From assembly GCF_001428065.1 (NCBI RefSeq), contig NZ_LMSE01000002.1, forward strand, positions 21,623 to 65,210: DNA of 43,588 nt, written 5' to 3'. The notes beneath the pieces were generated by a model. The model saw nothing but the letters and a program-made list of their open reading frames with translations, made no database searches and was not told where the DNA came from. The stretch comes from Nostocoides sp. Soil756. GTDB taxonomy: Bacteria; Actinomycetota; Actinomycetes; Actinomycetales; Dermatophilaceae. Below are positions 7,665 to 15,861 of the stretch, in pieces; positions within the stretch are counted from its first letter, which is position 1; every line of letters begins with the position of its first letter. The translations under genes and the position numbers were made by a program.

Positions 7665-8333
7665 TCAGCCCGACAGCACCAGGGTGACCACGGGTGGACC
7701 GCCCTCGAGGCCGCCGTGCCCCGCGAGGACCCGGTCAGCGGCGTCGGCGGGGAGGGCCAGCACCACCCCCCGGGGCGCGGTCGTGGAGCCCCCGAGGACG
7801 ACGGCGCCGGGGTCGGGCGGGGGGTCGACCGACAGCACGGCGGCCCCACGGGCCAGGGCCGGGGCGCCGGTGGTGGGGTAGACCGCCACCCGCCGGCCCG
7901 CCGACAGCAGGTCTCCGGCGGTGGGATCGGCGAGCAGCACGTGCAGGGCCACCGCCCCCGGGGCGAGCCCGTCGGCCGGCCCGCGCGGCACCAGCCGGGT
8001 GGTCGTGACGGCCTCGCCGGCGGCCAGCGGCGCGGCCAACCGCCGGCCCACCGCCGACCCGGGGGCGAGGACGGCACCGGGCTGGCGCGCCTGGAGCGGC
8101 ACCGGCTCGAGGGTGACGTCGGCCGTGCTCAGCACCGCTCCGGCCGGGACGGCGCGTGCGGCGACCACGACCGCGACCACGGGCGGCGGGGGAGGCCGGA
8201 GCTCGCGCACGCCGAGCACGACGGCCCCGGCCGCGCAGGCGGCGGCCAGCACGCGCCGCAGGACCCCGCGGCGCCAGCGGGCCCGACGGCCCCGCCCGGT
8301 GAGGCCGGGGAGGGGGCGCGACACGGGGACCAT
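7665..8333 (-). CDS. SAF-domain protein with one membrane anchor
   Basis: 222 aa. A basic N-terminus (about 10-24) leads into one hydrophobic helix (about 26-43). A SAF domain follows (about 50-115: ARAVPAGAVLSTADVT, then GRRLAAPLAAGEAV), as in the CpaB/RcpC pilus-assembly and FlgA chaperone families. The rest is a Gly/Pro/Ala-rich region of probable beta structure. No Tad/Flp pilus genes are nearby, so a pilus role is not supported; such orphan SAF proteins are frequent beside mscL and fmdB in actinobacteria (from memory). The ATG at 8333 is taken because a -10-like TAGCGT lies 6 nt upstream. Confidence 0.85.
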   Translation of the reverse strand: MVPVSRPLPGLTGRGRRARWRRGVLRRVLAAACAAGAVVLGVRELRPPPPPVVAVVVAARAVPAGAVLSTADVTLEPVPLQARQPGAVLAPGSAVGRRLAAPLAAGEAVTTTRLVPRGPADGLAPGAVALHVLLADPTAGDLLSAGRRVAVYPTTGAPALARGAAVLSVDPPPDPGAVVLGGSTTAPRGVVLALPADAADRVLAGHGGLEGGPPVVTLVLSG

Positions 8334-8339
8334 GCCCCG

Positions 8340-8345
8340 ACGCTA
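8340..8345 (-). promoter_or_regulatory. -10 box of the leaderless SAF gene
   Basis: On the minus strand TAGCGT ends 6 nt before the ATG at 8333, in the gap after the FmdB gene stop. It indicates a separate leaderless transcript. Confidence 0.55.
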
Positions 8346-8371
8346 GGCAGCCGGCGAGCCCCCGGCGCGGC

Positions 8372-8743
8372 TCAGGACGAGGTTGTGGACGACGATCCCG
8401 ACGAGGCGGCCCCTGTGGACGACGCCGCCGTGGAGCCGTTCGTACCCGACGACGAGCCCGAGGAGCCGCCCGACCCCTTGTCCCCGGCCCCGGTGCCGGA
8501 TGCGGCGCCGTTGGTGCCGGTCGAACCGGCCTCGGACGAGCCCGCCCCGCTGCCCTTTCCCGACCCCGAGCGCGAGTCGGTGCGGTAGAAGCCACCGCCC
8601 TTGAAGACGATGCCGACGGCGTTGAAGACCTTGCGCAGCTTGCACCCGCACACCGGGCAGACGGTGAGCGAGTCGTCGCTGAAGCTCTGGACGACCTCGA
8701 AACGGTGGTCGCACTCGGTGCACGCGTAGGCGTACGTCGGCAC
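8372..8743 (-). CDS. FmdB-family zinc-ribbon protein, Ruc-like
   Basis: 123 aa. An N-terminal zinc ribbon has C8-x2-C11 and C29-x2-C32 (plus C34), in the context PTYAYACTEC...CPVCG and followed by LRKVFNAVGIVFKGGGFYRTD. This is the FmdB/CxxC_CXXC_SSSS family. The remaining 70 residues are almost only Ser, Gly, Thr and Ala and must be disordered. M. tuberculosis Rv0991c (Ruc), a redox-regulated unstructured chaperone, has this architecture and also lies near mscL and the 5-FTHF cyclo-ligase, so a holdase role is a fair inference. The GTG at 8743 has GAGGAGGA close upstream. Older names that call it a formamidase regulator are poorly founded. Confidence 0.9.
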   Translation of the reverse strand: MPTYAYACTECDHRFEVVQSFSDDSLTVCPVCGCKLRKVFNAVGIVFKGGGFYRTDSRSGSGKGSGAGSSEAGSTGTNGAASGTGAGDKGSGGSSGSSSGTNGSTAASSTGAASSGSSSTTSS

Positions 8744-8873
8744 GGTGGTCCTCCTCGGAACGGACGGCGGGGCGCCGCCGGCCCCCTCCCAGGGGAGGGG
8801 ACTCGCGGCGGCGCGGTCGGCCCCCAGGATAAGCGCTGGGGGCCGAGCCGTGTTCCCGGGCGGGCGGGGCGCA

Positions 8874-8902
8874 GTAGCCCCGCCCGCCGCGGGCGGGGCT
8901 AC
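8874..8902 (-). terminator. Terminator at the end of the ABC exporter operon
   Basis: GTAGCCCCGCCCG (8874-8886) pairs perfectly with 8890-8902 over a 3-nt loop. The stem includes the permease stop codon at 8899-8901. Confidence 0.75.
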
Positions 8903-9747
8903 TTCACCTCGGCCCGGGTGATCCACCACATCCCGGCCGCCAGGGGCAGCAGCACCCACAGGCCCACCGACGTCCCCAGCCGGGCCCACTCCTCACCCGA
9001 CAGCGACCCGGTGAACAGCGGCTCCATCGTGCGGTTGAGGTCGAGCCACTCGGCGGCGGTGCGCACCTGCGACACCAGGGAGCCGACGACGCTCCACGCC
9101 GTGGGGAGGACGAAGTAGGCCACCACGGCGGCGGGGGTGTTGCGCAGCAGCATGCCGAAGCCGACGCCCTGGAGCAGCCCCAGCAGCACGTACCCGCCGG
9201 CTCCGAGGAAGGCGGTCCCCGGCATCGTCCAGTCGCCGGTGGCCCCCCGGAACGCGATGGCGGCGGCGTGGGTCGCGGTGGCGAGGACGAACGAGGTGGC
9301 GACGGCCGAAGCGCCCACCAGCAGGGCCGCGACCACCTTGGCGGATGCCACCCGCACCCGGCGCGCCTCGAGGGTGAAGGTCACCAGCGCGGTCCGCTGC
9401 GACCACTCGGAGGTGACGGCCAGGATGCCGACCACCGGCAGCAGGACCGCCATGGGCATCGTCGTGGCCTGGAGGTAGTCCCCGAACGGATGCTCGCCGC
9501 CGTCCTGTACGAACAGGATGGTCAGGGCTCCGGCGATGACGACGCCGATGCCGATGAGCAGCCAACGCCCGGCCCGGGTGTCGAGCATCTTGCGCAGCTC
9601 GACGTGCACCAGGCGGCCGAACGGGATGCCGGTGCGGGGGCGGGGGCCGGCGAGGGACGCGGGCAGCCCCGCATCGTCCTGGGCGGAGGGCGCGGAGCCC
9701 CCCGTGCGCCGGGTGGCGCCGGCGGGCGTCACGGTCGTCGTGCTCAT
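8899..9747 (-). CDS. ABC-2 type transporter permease
   Basis: 282 aa membrane subunit of an ABC exporter. A cytoplasmic Pro/Ala-rich head (about 1-45) leads to VHVELRKMLDTRAGRW, the usual start of ABC-2 permeases, then about six hydrophobic helices with TSEWSQRTALVTF in the first cytoplasmic loop, a typical motif. Its ATG overlaps the stop of the ATPase gene (ATGA), so the two are translationally coupled. The substrate is unknown; it could be a drug, peptide or lipid. A hairpin spans its stop codon. Confidence 0.9.
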   Translation of the reverse strand: MSTTTVTPAGATRRTGGSAPSAQDDAGLPASLAGPRPRTGIPFGRLVHVELRKMLDTRAGRWLLIGIGVVIAGALTILFVQDGGEHPFGDYLQATTMPMAVLLPVVGILAVTSEWSQRTALVTFTLEARRVRVASAKVVAALLVGASAVATSFVLATATHAAAIAFRGATGDWTMPGTAFLGAGGYVLLGLLQGVGFGMLLRNTPAAVVAYFVLPTAWSVVGSLVSQVRTAAEWLDLNRTMEPLFTGSLSGEEWARLGTSVGLWVLLPLAAGMWWITRAEVK

Positions 9748-10643
9748 GCCGCCACCTCCTCGCGGGCCGAGGAGGCCGTGAGGTCGAGGAACATCTCCTC
9801 GAGCCCGCGCTCGTCACCCGACCGCAGCTCGAGCAGCGCGACGCCCGCGGCCAGGGCGCACTGCCCCACCTCGGCCGGCTCGGCCTCGACGAGGAGGGCG
9901 CCGGTGGCGGTGGGCGTCACCGCCACCGACCGGGCGGTGAGCGCGGCGGCCAGCGCGGCGTCGTCGCTGGAGCGGACCACCGTGCCCGAGCCCGACAGCA
10001 GCTCGCCGGTGGTGCCGGACGCCACGATGCGGCCGTGGCCGATGACGATGATGTCGTCGGCCACGCGCTCGATCTCGCCGAGCAGGTGCGAGCTCAGCAG
10101 CACGGTGCCGCCGCGCTCGGCGAAGCCGCGCAACAGCCCCCGCATCCAGCGGATGCCCGCGGGGTCGAGCCCGTTGGCGGGCTCGTCGAGCACCAGGACC
10201 TCGGGGTCGCCCAGCAGGGCGTGCGCGATGCCGAGCCGCTGGCGCATCCCCAAGGAGTAGTTGCGCACGCGGCGCCCCGCCTCCTTCTCGGTGAGCCCCA
10301 CGAGGTCGAGCAGGTGGTCGACCCGGCGGCGGTCGACGCCGGTGAGGATGGCCCCGAGGGTCAGCACCTCGCGCCCGGTGCGGCCGGCGTGCTGGGCCGA
10401 GGCGTCGAGCAGGAGCCCGACGTGGCGGCCCGGGTTGGGGAGGGTGGCGTAGGGGCGGCCGAGGACGGTGGTGCGGCCGGCGGAGACGGGGGTGAGCCCG
10501 GCGACGACGCGCATGGCGGTCGTCTTCCCGGCTCCGTTGGGCCCGAGGAACCCGGTGACCCGCCCGGCGCGTGCCTCGAAGGACACGTCGTCGAGGGCGG
10601 TGAAGGAGCCGTAGCGCTTGGTGAGGTGGTCGACGGTGATCAT
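9744..10643 (-). CDS. ABC transporter ATP-binding protein
   Basis: 299 aa, the nucleotide-binding subunit that powers the adjacent permease. Walker A GPNGAGKT (about 35-42), Q-loop region, signature YSLGMRQR (about 130-137), Walker B VLVLDEPANGLDP (about 151-163) and the switch His in LLSSHLLGEIE are intact. A 70-residue C-terminal extension is typical of DrrA/CcmA-like exporters. The ATG at 10643 is the natural start (MITVDHLTKRYG). Only a weak -10-like CAGGCT lies 7 nt upstream, so its promoter is unclear. No regulator gene adjoins, so the inducing signal cannot be guessed. Confidence 0.93.
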   Translation of the reverse strand: MITVDHLTKRYGSFTALDDVSFEARAGRVTGFLGPNGAGKTTAMRVVAGLTPVSAGRTTVLGRPYATLPNPGRHVGLLLDASAQHAGRTGREVLTLGAILTGVDRRRVDHLLDLVGLTEKEAGRRVRNYSLGMRQRLGIAHALLGDPEVLVLDEPANGLDPAGIRWMRGLLRGFAERGGTVLLSSHLLGEIERVADDIIVIGHGRIVASGTTGELLSGSGTVVRSSDDAALAAALTARSVAVTPTATGALLVEAEPAEVGQCALAAGVALLELRSGDERGLEEMFLDLTASSAREEVAA

Positions 10644-10699
10644 GTCGGCGAGCCTGCCGTCGCGGGGGTGGGCGCGCCATGAGGGTCGGACCTGAGGCG

Positions 10700-10729
10700 A
10701 CCCTGAGCCGCCCCGGGGTCGCTCAGGGT
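10700..10729. terminator. Hairpin between antiporter and ABC exporter genes
   Basis: ACCCTGAGC (10700-10708) pairs with GCTCAGGGT (10721-10729), and CCCCGGGG is in the loop. It lies downstream of the antiporter gene and upstream of the ABC operon, so it could terminate the former. Confidence 0.5.
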
Positions 10730-10751
10730 GGCGGGGGCGACGGCCCCGGGG

Positions 10752-12308
10752 TCAGTCGGTGGTCCACTCCGCGAGGCGGCCGCCGCGGCTCACCTGGTAG
10801 AGCCGGCGCTCGACGGCGGCCCGCACCGCGGATGGCGCCACCACCAGCAGCTGGTCGCCGTGGCGCAGCACGTCGACGTCGCGGGGGACGAACGAGCCGC
10901 CGCCGCGCACGACCAGCGCCACGTTGGCCCCGCGGGGCAGGCGCAGCTCGAAGACCCGCACGCCGGCCAGGCGCGACGCGGCCCCGATGTCGATCTCGAG
11001 CAGCTCGGCTCCGAGCTCGGTCAGCGGGGTGGCCTCGACCGCGAGGTCGACCCGGTGGTGGGCGGCGTCGACCTTGAGCGCCCGGGCCACCCACGGCAGG
11101 GTCGGGGCCTGGATGAGGGTGAAGACGACGACGAGGACGAACACGAGGTCGAACATCCACTCCACCCCCGGCGTCCCGGCCGTGACCGGGACGGTGGCCA
11201 GGACGATCGGCACCGCGCCCCGCAGCCCGGCCCAGGACAGGAACGCCTGGGTGCGCCAGGGGATGCGGAAGGGGGTGCACGAGGCGATGACCGACAGCGG
11301 GCGGCCCAGCAGCACGGCGGCCCCCACCACCAGGGCCGGGACGAGCTGGGCCGCGAACCCCGACGGGGACGCGAGCAGCCCGAGCAGCACGAACAGGCCG
11401 ATCTGCGCGAGCCAGCCGATGGCAGTCGCGAACCCCATCACCGACGGGCGGTGGGGGAGCGAGACGTTGCCCAGCACCAGCGCCGCCAGGTAGCACGCGA
11501 TGAAGCCGGAGGTGTGCACCAGGTCGGCCGCGCCGTAGGCCAGCACGGCCATCGAGAGCACCCCGATGGCGAAGAGGGCCGACGACGTGGTCGCCACCGC
11601 CCGCAGCAGCCGGGCCCCCAGCCAGCCGACGGCCAGCCCGACCAGCGCCCCGCCGGCGAGCTCGAGCCCCGCGAGAGCGCCGACCTGCCACCAGGGCTCA
11701 CCCTCGGCGTCGGGCGCGAGCTGTGAGGCCAGCGCCGTGACGAGCAGGACCGTCGGGGCGTCGTTGAAGCCGGACTCGGCCTCGAGCATCCCCGAGATGC
11801 GGCGCGGCAGCGGTACCCGGCGCAGCACCGAGAACACGGCGGCGGCATCCGTGCTGGCCACGACCGCGCCGATGAGCAGCGACACCTCCCACGACCAGCC
11901 GAGGACGAGGTGCGCGACCACGGCGACCACGACGACGCTGACCGCCACGCCCACCGTGGCCAGCACGGCCGCGGGGGCGACGGAACGCCGGATGCCGGCC
12001 CACTGCGTGCTGATCCCGCCCTCGACGAGGATGAGGACGAGCGCGGCATAGCCCAGGACCTGGGTGAGCTCCTGGGAGTCGTAGCGGATGCCGAGGCCGC
12101 CCTCGCCGAGCGCCAGGCCGATGCCGAGGTAGATCAGCAACGACGGCAGCCCCGAGCGCACGGACAGGCGCACCGCCGCGACGGCCACGACCAGGACCAC
12201 GCTGCCGACGAGCAGGGCCAGGGAGAGGTCGTCGGTGGTGAAGGCTCCGCGCACGTCGCGCACCGTGGCGAAGCCGGTCAGCGCCAACGGGAGTGTCACC
12301 AGCACCAT
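10752..12308 (-). CDS. CPA1-family K+(Na+)/H+ antiporter with RCK_C domain
   Basis: 518 aa. About 12-13 membrane helices (about 15-400) form a Na_H_Exchanger fold. The conserved pieces are YLGIGLALGEGGLGI near the second helix, the transport core around SSTDAAAVFSVLR and SGFNDAPTVLLVTA (the ND pair of CPA1 proteins), and TQAFLSWAGLRGAVPIVLA. A C-terminal RCK_C/TrkA_C ligand domain (about 430-505, LAGVRVFELRLPRGANVALV) points to the NhaP2/CvrA potassium/proton type, where it senses a nucleotide. ATG 12308 sits directly against GAGG; the in-frame GTG at 12299 would give better spacing, so the exact start is uncertain. It is divergent from the penicillin-acylase gene, 37 bp away. Confidence 0.92.
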   Translation of the reverse strand: MVLVTLPLALTGFATVRDVRGAFTTDDLSLALLVGSVVLVVAVAAVRLSVRSGLPSLLIYLGIGLALGEGGLGIRYDSQELTQVLGYAALVLILVEGGISTQWAGIRRSVAPAAVLATVGVAVSVVVVAVVAHLVLGWSWEVSLLIGAVVASTDAAAVFSVLRRVPLPRRISGMLEAESGFNDAPTVLLVTALASQLAPDAEGEPWWQVGALAGLELAGGALVGLAVGWLGARLLRAVATTSSALFAIGVLSMAVLAYGAADLVHTSGFIACYLAALVLGNVSLPHRPSVMGFATAIGWLAQIGLFVLLGLLASPSGFAAQLVPALVVGAAVLLGRPLSVIASCTPFRIPWRTQAFLSWAGLRGAVPIVLATVPVTAGTPGVEWMFDLVFVLVVVFTLIQAPTLPWVARALKVDAAHHRVDLAVEATPLTELGAELLEIDIGAASRLAGVRVFELRLPRGANVALVVRGGGSFVPRDVDVLRHGDQLLVVAPSAVRAAVERRLYQVSRGGRLAEWTTD

Positions 12309-12333
12309 CCTCGTGTCGTCGGGGGTGGTGTCC

Positions 12334-12339
12334 TAGTCT
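12334..12339 (+). promoter_or_regulatory. -10 box of the leaderless penicillin-acylase-family gene
   Basis: TAGTCT ends 6 nt before the GTG at 12346. The overlapping CTAG palindrome at 12333-12336 could also serve the divergent antiporter gene. Confidence 0.55.
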
Positions 12340-12345
12340 CGCAGG

Positions 12346-14994
12346 GTGAGTCGCCTCGTCGTGGTCCGCCGCGTCCTCCTGGCTGCGCTCGCCGTGGTTC
12401 TCGTCGCCGCCCTGGTGGGCGCGGTCATCGTCGTGTCCACCGTGCGCGAGTCGCTGCCCGACCGCTCGGGCCAGGCCACCCTGCCCGGTCTGGGCGCCGA
12501 CGTCACGGTGCTGCGTGACGAGAGCGGCATCCCCCACCTGTACGGCGACAGCCTCACCGACCTCGCCCGGGCCCAGGGCTACGTGCACGCTCAGGAGCGG
12601 TTCTTCGAGATGGACCTGCGCCGCCACATCACCGCCGGGCGGCTCTCCGAGCTGGTCGGCAGCGCGGGCCTCGACACCGACAAGGTCATCCGCACGATGG
12701 GCTGGCGACGCGTCGCCGAGGAGGAGCTGCCCACCCTCGAGCCCCGGACCCGGCAGCTGCTGCAGGCGTACGCCGACGGGGTCAACCGCTACCTGCGCGG
12801 GCGCTCGCCGAGTGAGGTCAGCCTCGAGTACAGCGTGCTCGGGCTGCAGCTGCCGCTGGGGGAGATCGAGGACTGGACTCCGGTCGACAGCCTGGCGTGG
12901 CTCAAGGCGATGGCCTGGGACCTGCGCGGCGACTACACCGACGAGCTGGCTCGGGCCCAGCTGAGCGGCCGGCTCACCCCGGCCCAGATCGCCCAGATCT
13001 ACCCGCCGTACCGGCCCGACCAGCACCCGCCGATCCTCTCGGCCGACGAGTGGCAGCCCGGGCGGGCCGCGGCCGGTTCGGCCGTGCCCTCGGCGCTGGC
13101 CTCCACCCTGGACGCGCCGGCCTCGGCCGGCGTCGTGGCGGGGACCACCACGCCCGGTGCGCGCAGCGCGTACGCCGCGGTCGACGCGGCGCTGCGGATG
13201 GTGCCGCAGCTGGTGGGCCGCGGCGAGGGCATCGGCTCGAACTCGTGGGTCATCGCCGGGTCGCGCACCGCGTCGGGGAAGCCGTTGCTGGCCAACGACC
13301 CGCACCTGGCGGTCGGCCAGCCCGGCATCTGGATCCAGAACAGCCTGCACTGCCGCACCGTCAGTGCGCAGTGCCCCCTCGACGTCTCGGGCTTCTCGTT
13401 CGCCGGGGTCCCCGGCGTCATCATCGGGCACAACGACAAGATCGCCTGGGGCTTCACCAACCTCGGGCCCGACGTCTCGGACTTCTACCTCGAGCGGGTG
13501 GTCGGCGACACCTATCAGCGCGACGGGGCGTGGAAGCCGCTGACGACGCGGGAGGAGACCATCAAGATCGCGGGCGGCGCCGACCAGACCATCACGGTGC
13601 GCTCCACCGTGCACGGCCCGGTGATGTCCGACGTCGTCCAGAACGCCCGGGAGGCCGGGGAGCGCGCGCCCACGACCCTCGAGGGTGACGAGTCGCAGGG
13701 CTACGCCGTGTCGCTGGCGTGGACCGGCCTGCTCCCGGGGCGCACGGCCGACGCCATCCTCCAGCTGGACCTCGCCCAGGACTTCACCGAGTTCCGCGCC
13801 GCCGCACGCTCGTTCGCGGTGCCCGCGCAGAACCTGGTCTACGCCGACACCGCCGGCCACATCGGCTACCAGGCACCCGGGCAGGTGCCGGTGCGCCGCG
13901 CGGCCATCCCCAACAGCCCGCCCGGCTACTGGCCGGCCCCCGGCTGGGACTCGAGCTACGACTGGCAGGGGTTCGTCGACCAGGCCGACCTGCCGTGGAC
14001 GCTCGACCCGAAGGACGGGATGATCGTGACCGCGAACCAGGCGGTGGTGGCCGGGAACACCCCCTTCCTCACCACCGAGTGGGACGCCGGCTGGCGCTCG
14101 ACCCGCATCGGGCAGCGCCTCGAGCAGCTGACCGCGGCGACACCGGCCGACATGGCCTCGGTGCAGATGGACGACACCGACCTGTTCGCACGGTCACTGG
14201 TACCGGCCCTGCTGGGGGTCCCGCTCGAGGCGCCCGAGTCCGAGCCGCAGTCGCAGGACCTGCTCGACTTCACCGAGGGGGCCCGAGGGCTGCTGCGCGG
14301 CTGGGACCGCACGACCCCGGCGGCCGACTCGGAGTCGTCCGCCGCGGCGGCCTACTACAACGCGGTGTGGCGCAACCTGTGCGAGCTGCTCTTCGACGAC
14401 GAGCTGCCGGCCGGGCTCAAGGCCGACGGCGGCGCCCGGTGGCGGGCCGCCGTCCAGGTGCTGCTGGCCGACCCCGAGAGCGCCTGGTGGGACAACAAGC
14501 TCACCCCCAACGTCACCGAGGGCAAGGACGAGATCCTGCGCCAGGCGCTGGTGGCGGCCCGCCTCGAGCTGACCCGCGAGCTGGGGAAGGACCCGCGCGG
14601 CTGGGACTGGGGCAAGCTGCACCGCGTCACCCTCGAGCACAAGGTGCTCGGCGGTGAGGACGTGCCGGCCCCGGTGCGCTGGCTGTTCAACGAGGGCCCG
14701 TACGACATGCCCGGCGGCTCGGCGATCGTGAACGCCAACGGGTGGAACGCGAGCGAGGGCTACGAGGTGACAGCGGGGCCGTCGATGCGGATGGTCGTGG
14801 ACCTCTCGAACCTCGACCGCTCCACGTGGATCAACCAGACCGGGGTCAGCGGGCACGCTGCCGACGACCACTACGCCGACCAGATCCAGGACTGGGTGGA
14901 CGGGACCCAGCGGCCCTGGCCATTCACCCGCGCGGCGGTCGAGGCCACCGACCCGCAAGTGCTGACGCTGAAGCCGGAGTCCGCCACCACCTGA
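12346..14994 (+). CDS. Penicillin acylase family Ntn-hydrolase, membrane-anchored
   Basis: 882 aa. An N-terminal hydrophobic segment (about 5-32) anchors or exports the protein. The family hallmark IPHLYGDSLTDLARAQGYVHAQERFFEMD begins at about residue 61, shown here only to name the region. The autocatalytic cleavage site is G297-S298 in GSNSW; S298 becomes the nucleophilic N-terminus of the beta chain, and ANDPHL follows. The beta-chain oxyanion/Asn segment is present around TANQAVV. Family members hydrolyse amide bonds of beta-lactams, acyl-homoserine lactones or N-acyl amino acids; the substrate here is not predictable. GTG 12346 is chosen from the -10 spacing. The downstream region holds palindromic repeats. 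Confidence 0.9.
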   Translation: MSRLVVVRRVLLAALAVVLVAALVGAVIVVSTVRESLPDRSGQATLPGLGADVTVLRDESGIPHLYGDSLTDLARAQGYVHAQERFFEMDLRRHITAGRLSELVGSAGLDTDKVIRTMGWRRVAEEELPTLEPRTRQLLQAYADGVNRYLRGRSPSEVSLEYSVLGLQLPLGEIEDWTPVDSLAWLKAMAWDLRGDYTDELARAQLSGRLTPAQIAQIYPPYRPDQHPPILSADEWQPGRAAAGSAVPSALASTLDAPASAGVVAGTTTPGARSAYAAVDAALRMVPQLVGRGEGIGSNSWVIAGSRTASGKPLLANDPHLAVGQPGIWIQNSLHCRTVSAQCPLDVSGFSFAGVPGVIIGHNDKIAWGFTNLGPDVSDFYLERVVGDTYQRDGAWKPLTTREETIKIAGGADQTITVRSTVHGPVMSDVVQNAREAGERAPTTLEGDESQGYAVSLAWTGLLPGRTADAILQLDLAQDFTEFRAAARSFAVPAQNLVYADTAGHIGYQAPGQVPVRRAAIPNSPPGYWPAPGWDSSYDWQGFVDQADLPWTLDPKDGMIVTANQAVVAGNTPFLTTEWDAGWRSTRIGQRLEQLTAATPADMASVQMDDTDLFARSLVPALLGVPLEAPESEPQSQDLLDFTEGARGLLRGWDRTTPAADSESSAAAAYYNAVWRNLCELLFDDELPAGLKADGGARWRAAVQVLLADPESAWWDNKLTPNVTEGKDEILRQALVAARLELTRELGKDPRGWDWGKLHRVTLEHKVLGGEDVPAPVRWLFNEGPYDMPGGSAIVNANGWNASEGYEVTAGPSMRMVVDLSNLDRSTWINQTGVSGHAADDHYADQIQDWVDGTQRPWPFTRAAVEATDPQVLTLKPESATT

Positions 14995-15054
14995 GTGCGG
15001 GCGCTCCTGCCCGGCCCGGGCGGTCCGCCCGACAGGGTGGTGGTGTGCGAGGAC

Positions 15055-15203
15055 GGTCCGGATGCTCCGACACCCGAGCCATGCCCCGTGCCGGGGAGCA
15101 CTCATCTGTGTGCTCCGGTATCCGGGCCGCGGCGCGCCGGTGGGAGCACTCGCTGTGTGCTCCGAGAGTCGAGCGGTGGCTCACGATCGGGAGCATCCGG
15201 ACC
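15055..15203. repeat. Regularly spaced palindromic repeat cluster
   Basis: Two palindromes, GGAGCAC-N8-GTGCTCC (15095-15116) and GGAGCAC-N7-GTGCTCC (15143-15163), are flanked by half-copies: TGCTCC ending at 15068 and GGAGCA starting at 15190. All three gaps (15069-15094, 15117-15142, 15164-15189) are exactly 26 bp. The outer halves also form a 14-bp perfect inverted repeat, GGTCCGGATGCTCC (15055-15068) with 15190-15203. The gaps share a loose G-A--CG-GC pattern, so the whole can be read as a 47-48 bp tandem repeat of three units. The 277-bp space 14995-15271 holds nothing else recognisable. Confidence 0.8.
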
Positions 15204-15271
15204 TTATGCGCGCACACCCCTACCTGGGCGCCCCACGACGCCCGGCCCCGGGGTCCCGGAGCTCCCGGCCC

Positions 15272-15838
15272 TCAGGCGGGGTGCGGCCAGTGGATGCCGT
15301 CGGCCGTGACGACGCCGTCGACCGGCACGTCGTGCGGCTCCCGAGGCAGCGCCTCCCCGGGCTCGCGCTCGCCGGGGTGCAGCAGCACCAGCACCGGCAC
15401 CCCGGCCCGGCGCCTCGGCAGCGCCCGGTCGTAGCACCCGCCGCCCTGCCCGAGCCGGGTCCCGCGCCCGTCGACTGCCAGCCCGGGCGCCAGCACCAGG
15501 TCGGCCTCGCCCACGGCCTGCACCCCCAGCCCCCGCACCGTCCCGTCGTCCCGCGTCAGCTCGTGCCAGCCCAGATCGAGGTCGGGCAGCGTGTCGGGCA
15601 CCAGCACGCGGTACCCCTCGCCGAGCAGCCACGCGTTCAGCGCCTCGGTCGGGGGCTCGCCCGCCACCGACTCGTAGGAGAGCACCGTCATCCCCGGGGC
15701 GAGCCCCGTCCGCGCCACCACCGCGCTCACCTGCGCGACCAGGTCGCGGCCGTCGGCGGCGGTGTCGCGGACCGCCGTGATCTCACGCCGCCGCGCCCGC
15801 AGGCGACGCCGGACCTGGGACTTCTCAGAGGTGGCCAC
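15272..15838 (-). CDS. 5-formyltetrahydrofolate cyclo-ligase
   Basis: 188 aa cytosolic enzyme that converts 5-formyl-THF and ATP to 5,10-methenyl-THF, returning stored folate to one-carbon metabolism. The basic N-terminus KSQVRRRLRARRREI matches the family, as do VLSYESVAGEPPT and the nucleotide/substrate loop GQGGGCYDRAL (about 130-140). GTG 15838 lies 6 nt after a -10 TACGAT. It is divergent from the UGPase operon with a shared promoter; M. tuberculosis Rv0992c and galU have the same arrangement. The C-terminus ends HWPHPA, a normal end. Confidence 0.93.
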   Translation of the reverse strand: MATSEKSQVRRRLRARRREITAVRDTAADGRDLVAQVSAVVARTGLAPGMTVLSYESVAGEPPTEALNAWLLGEGYRVLVPDTLPDLDLGWHELTRDDGTVRGLGVQAVGEADLVLAPGLAVDGRGTRLGQGGGCYDRALPRRRAGVPVLVLLHPGEREPGEALPREPHDVPVDGVVTADGIHWPHPA

Positions 15839-15844
15839 GGGGAC

Positions 15845-15850
15845 ATCGTA
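15845..15850 (-). promoter_or_regulatory. -10 box of leaderless 5-FTHF cyclo-ligase gene
   Basis: On the minus strand TACGAT ends 6 nt before the GTG at 15838. Its TA shares bases 15849-15850 with the opposite-strand -10 box. Confidence 0.65.
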
Positions 15851-15854
15851 GGGT
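15849..15854 (+). promoter_or_regulatory. -10 box of the leaderless UGPase-moeA operon
   Basis: TAGGGT ends 7 nt before the ATG at 15862. It overlaps the divergent -10 box by two bases. Confidence 0.65.
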
Positions 15855-15861
15855 GGCCGTC

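Noticed and set aside
15055-15203. Mini-CRISPR array
   Set aside because: Repeats are short (21-22 bp), palindromic and incomplete at both ends; the intervals share sequence and no cas gene is present.
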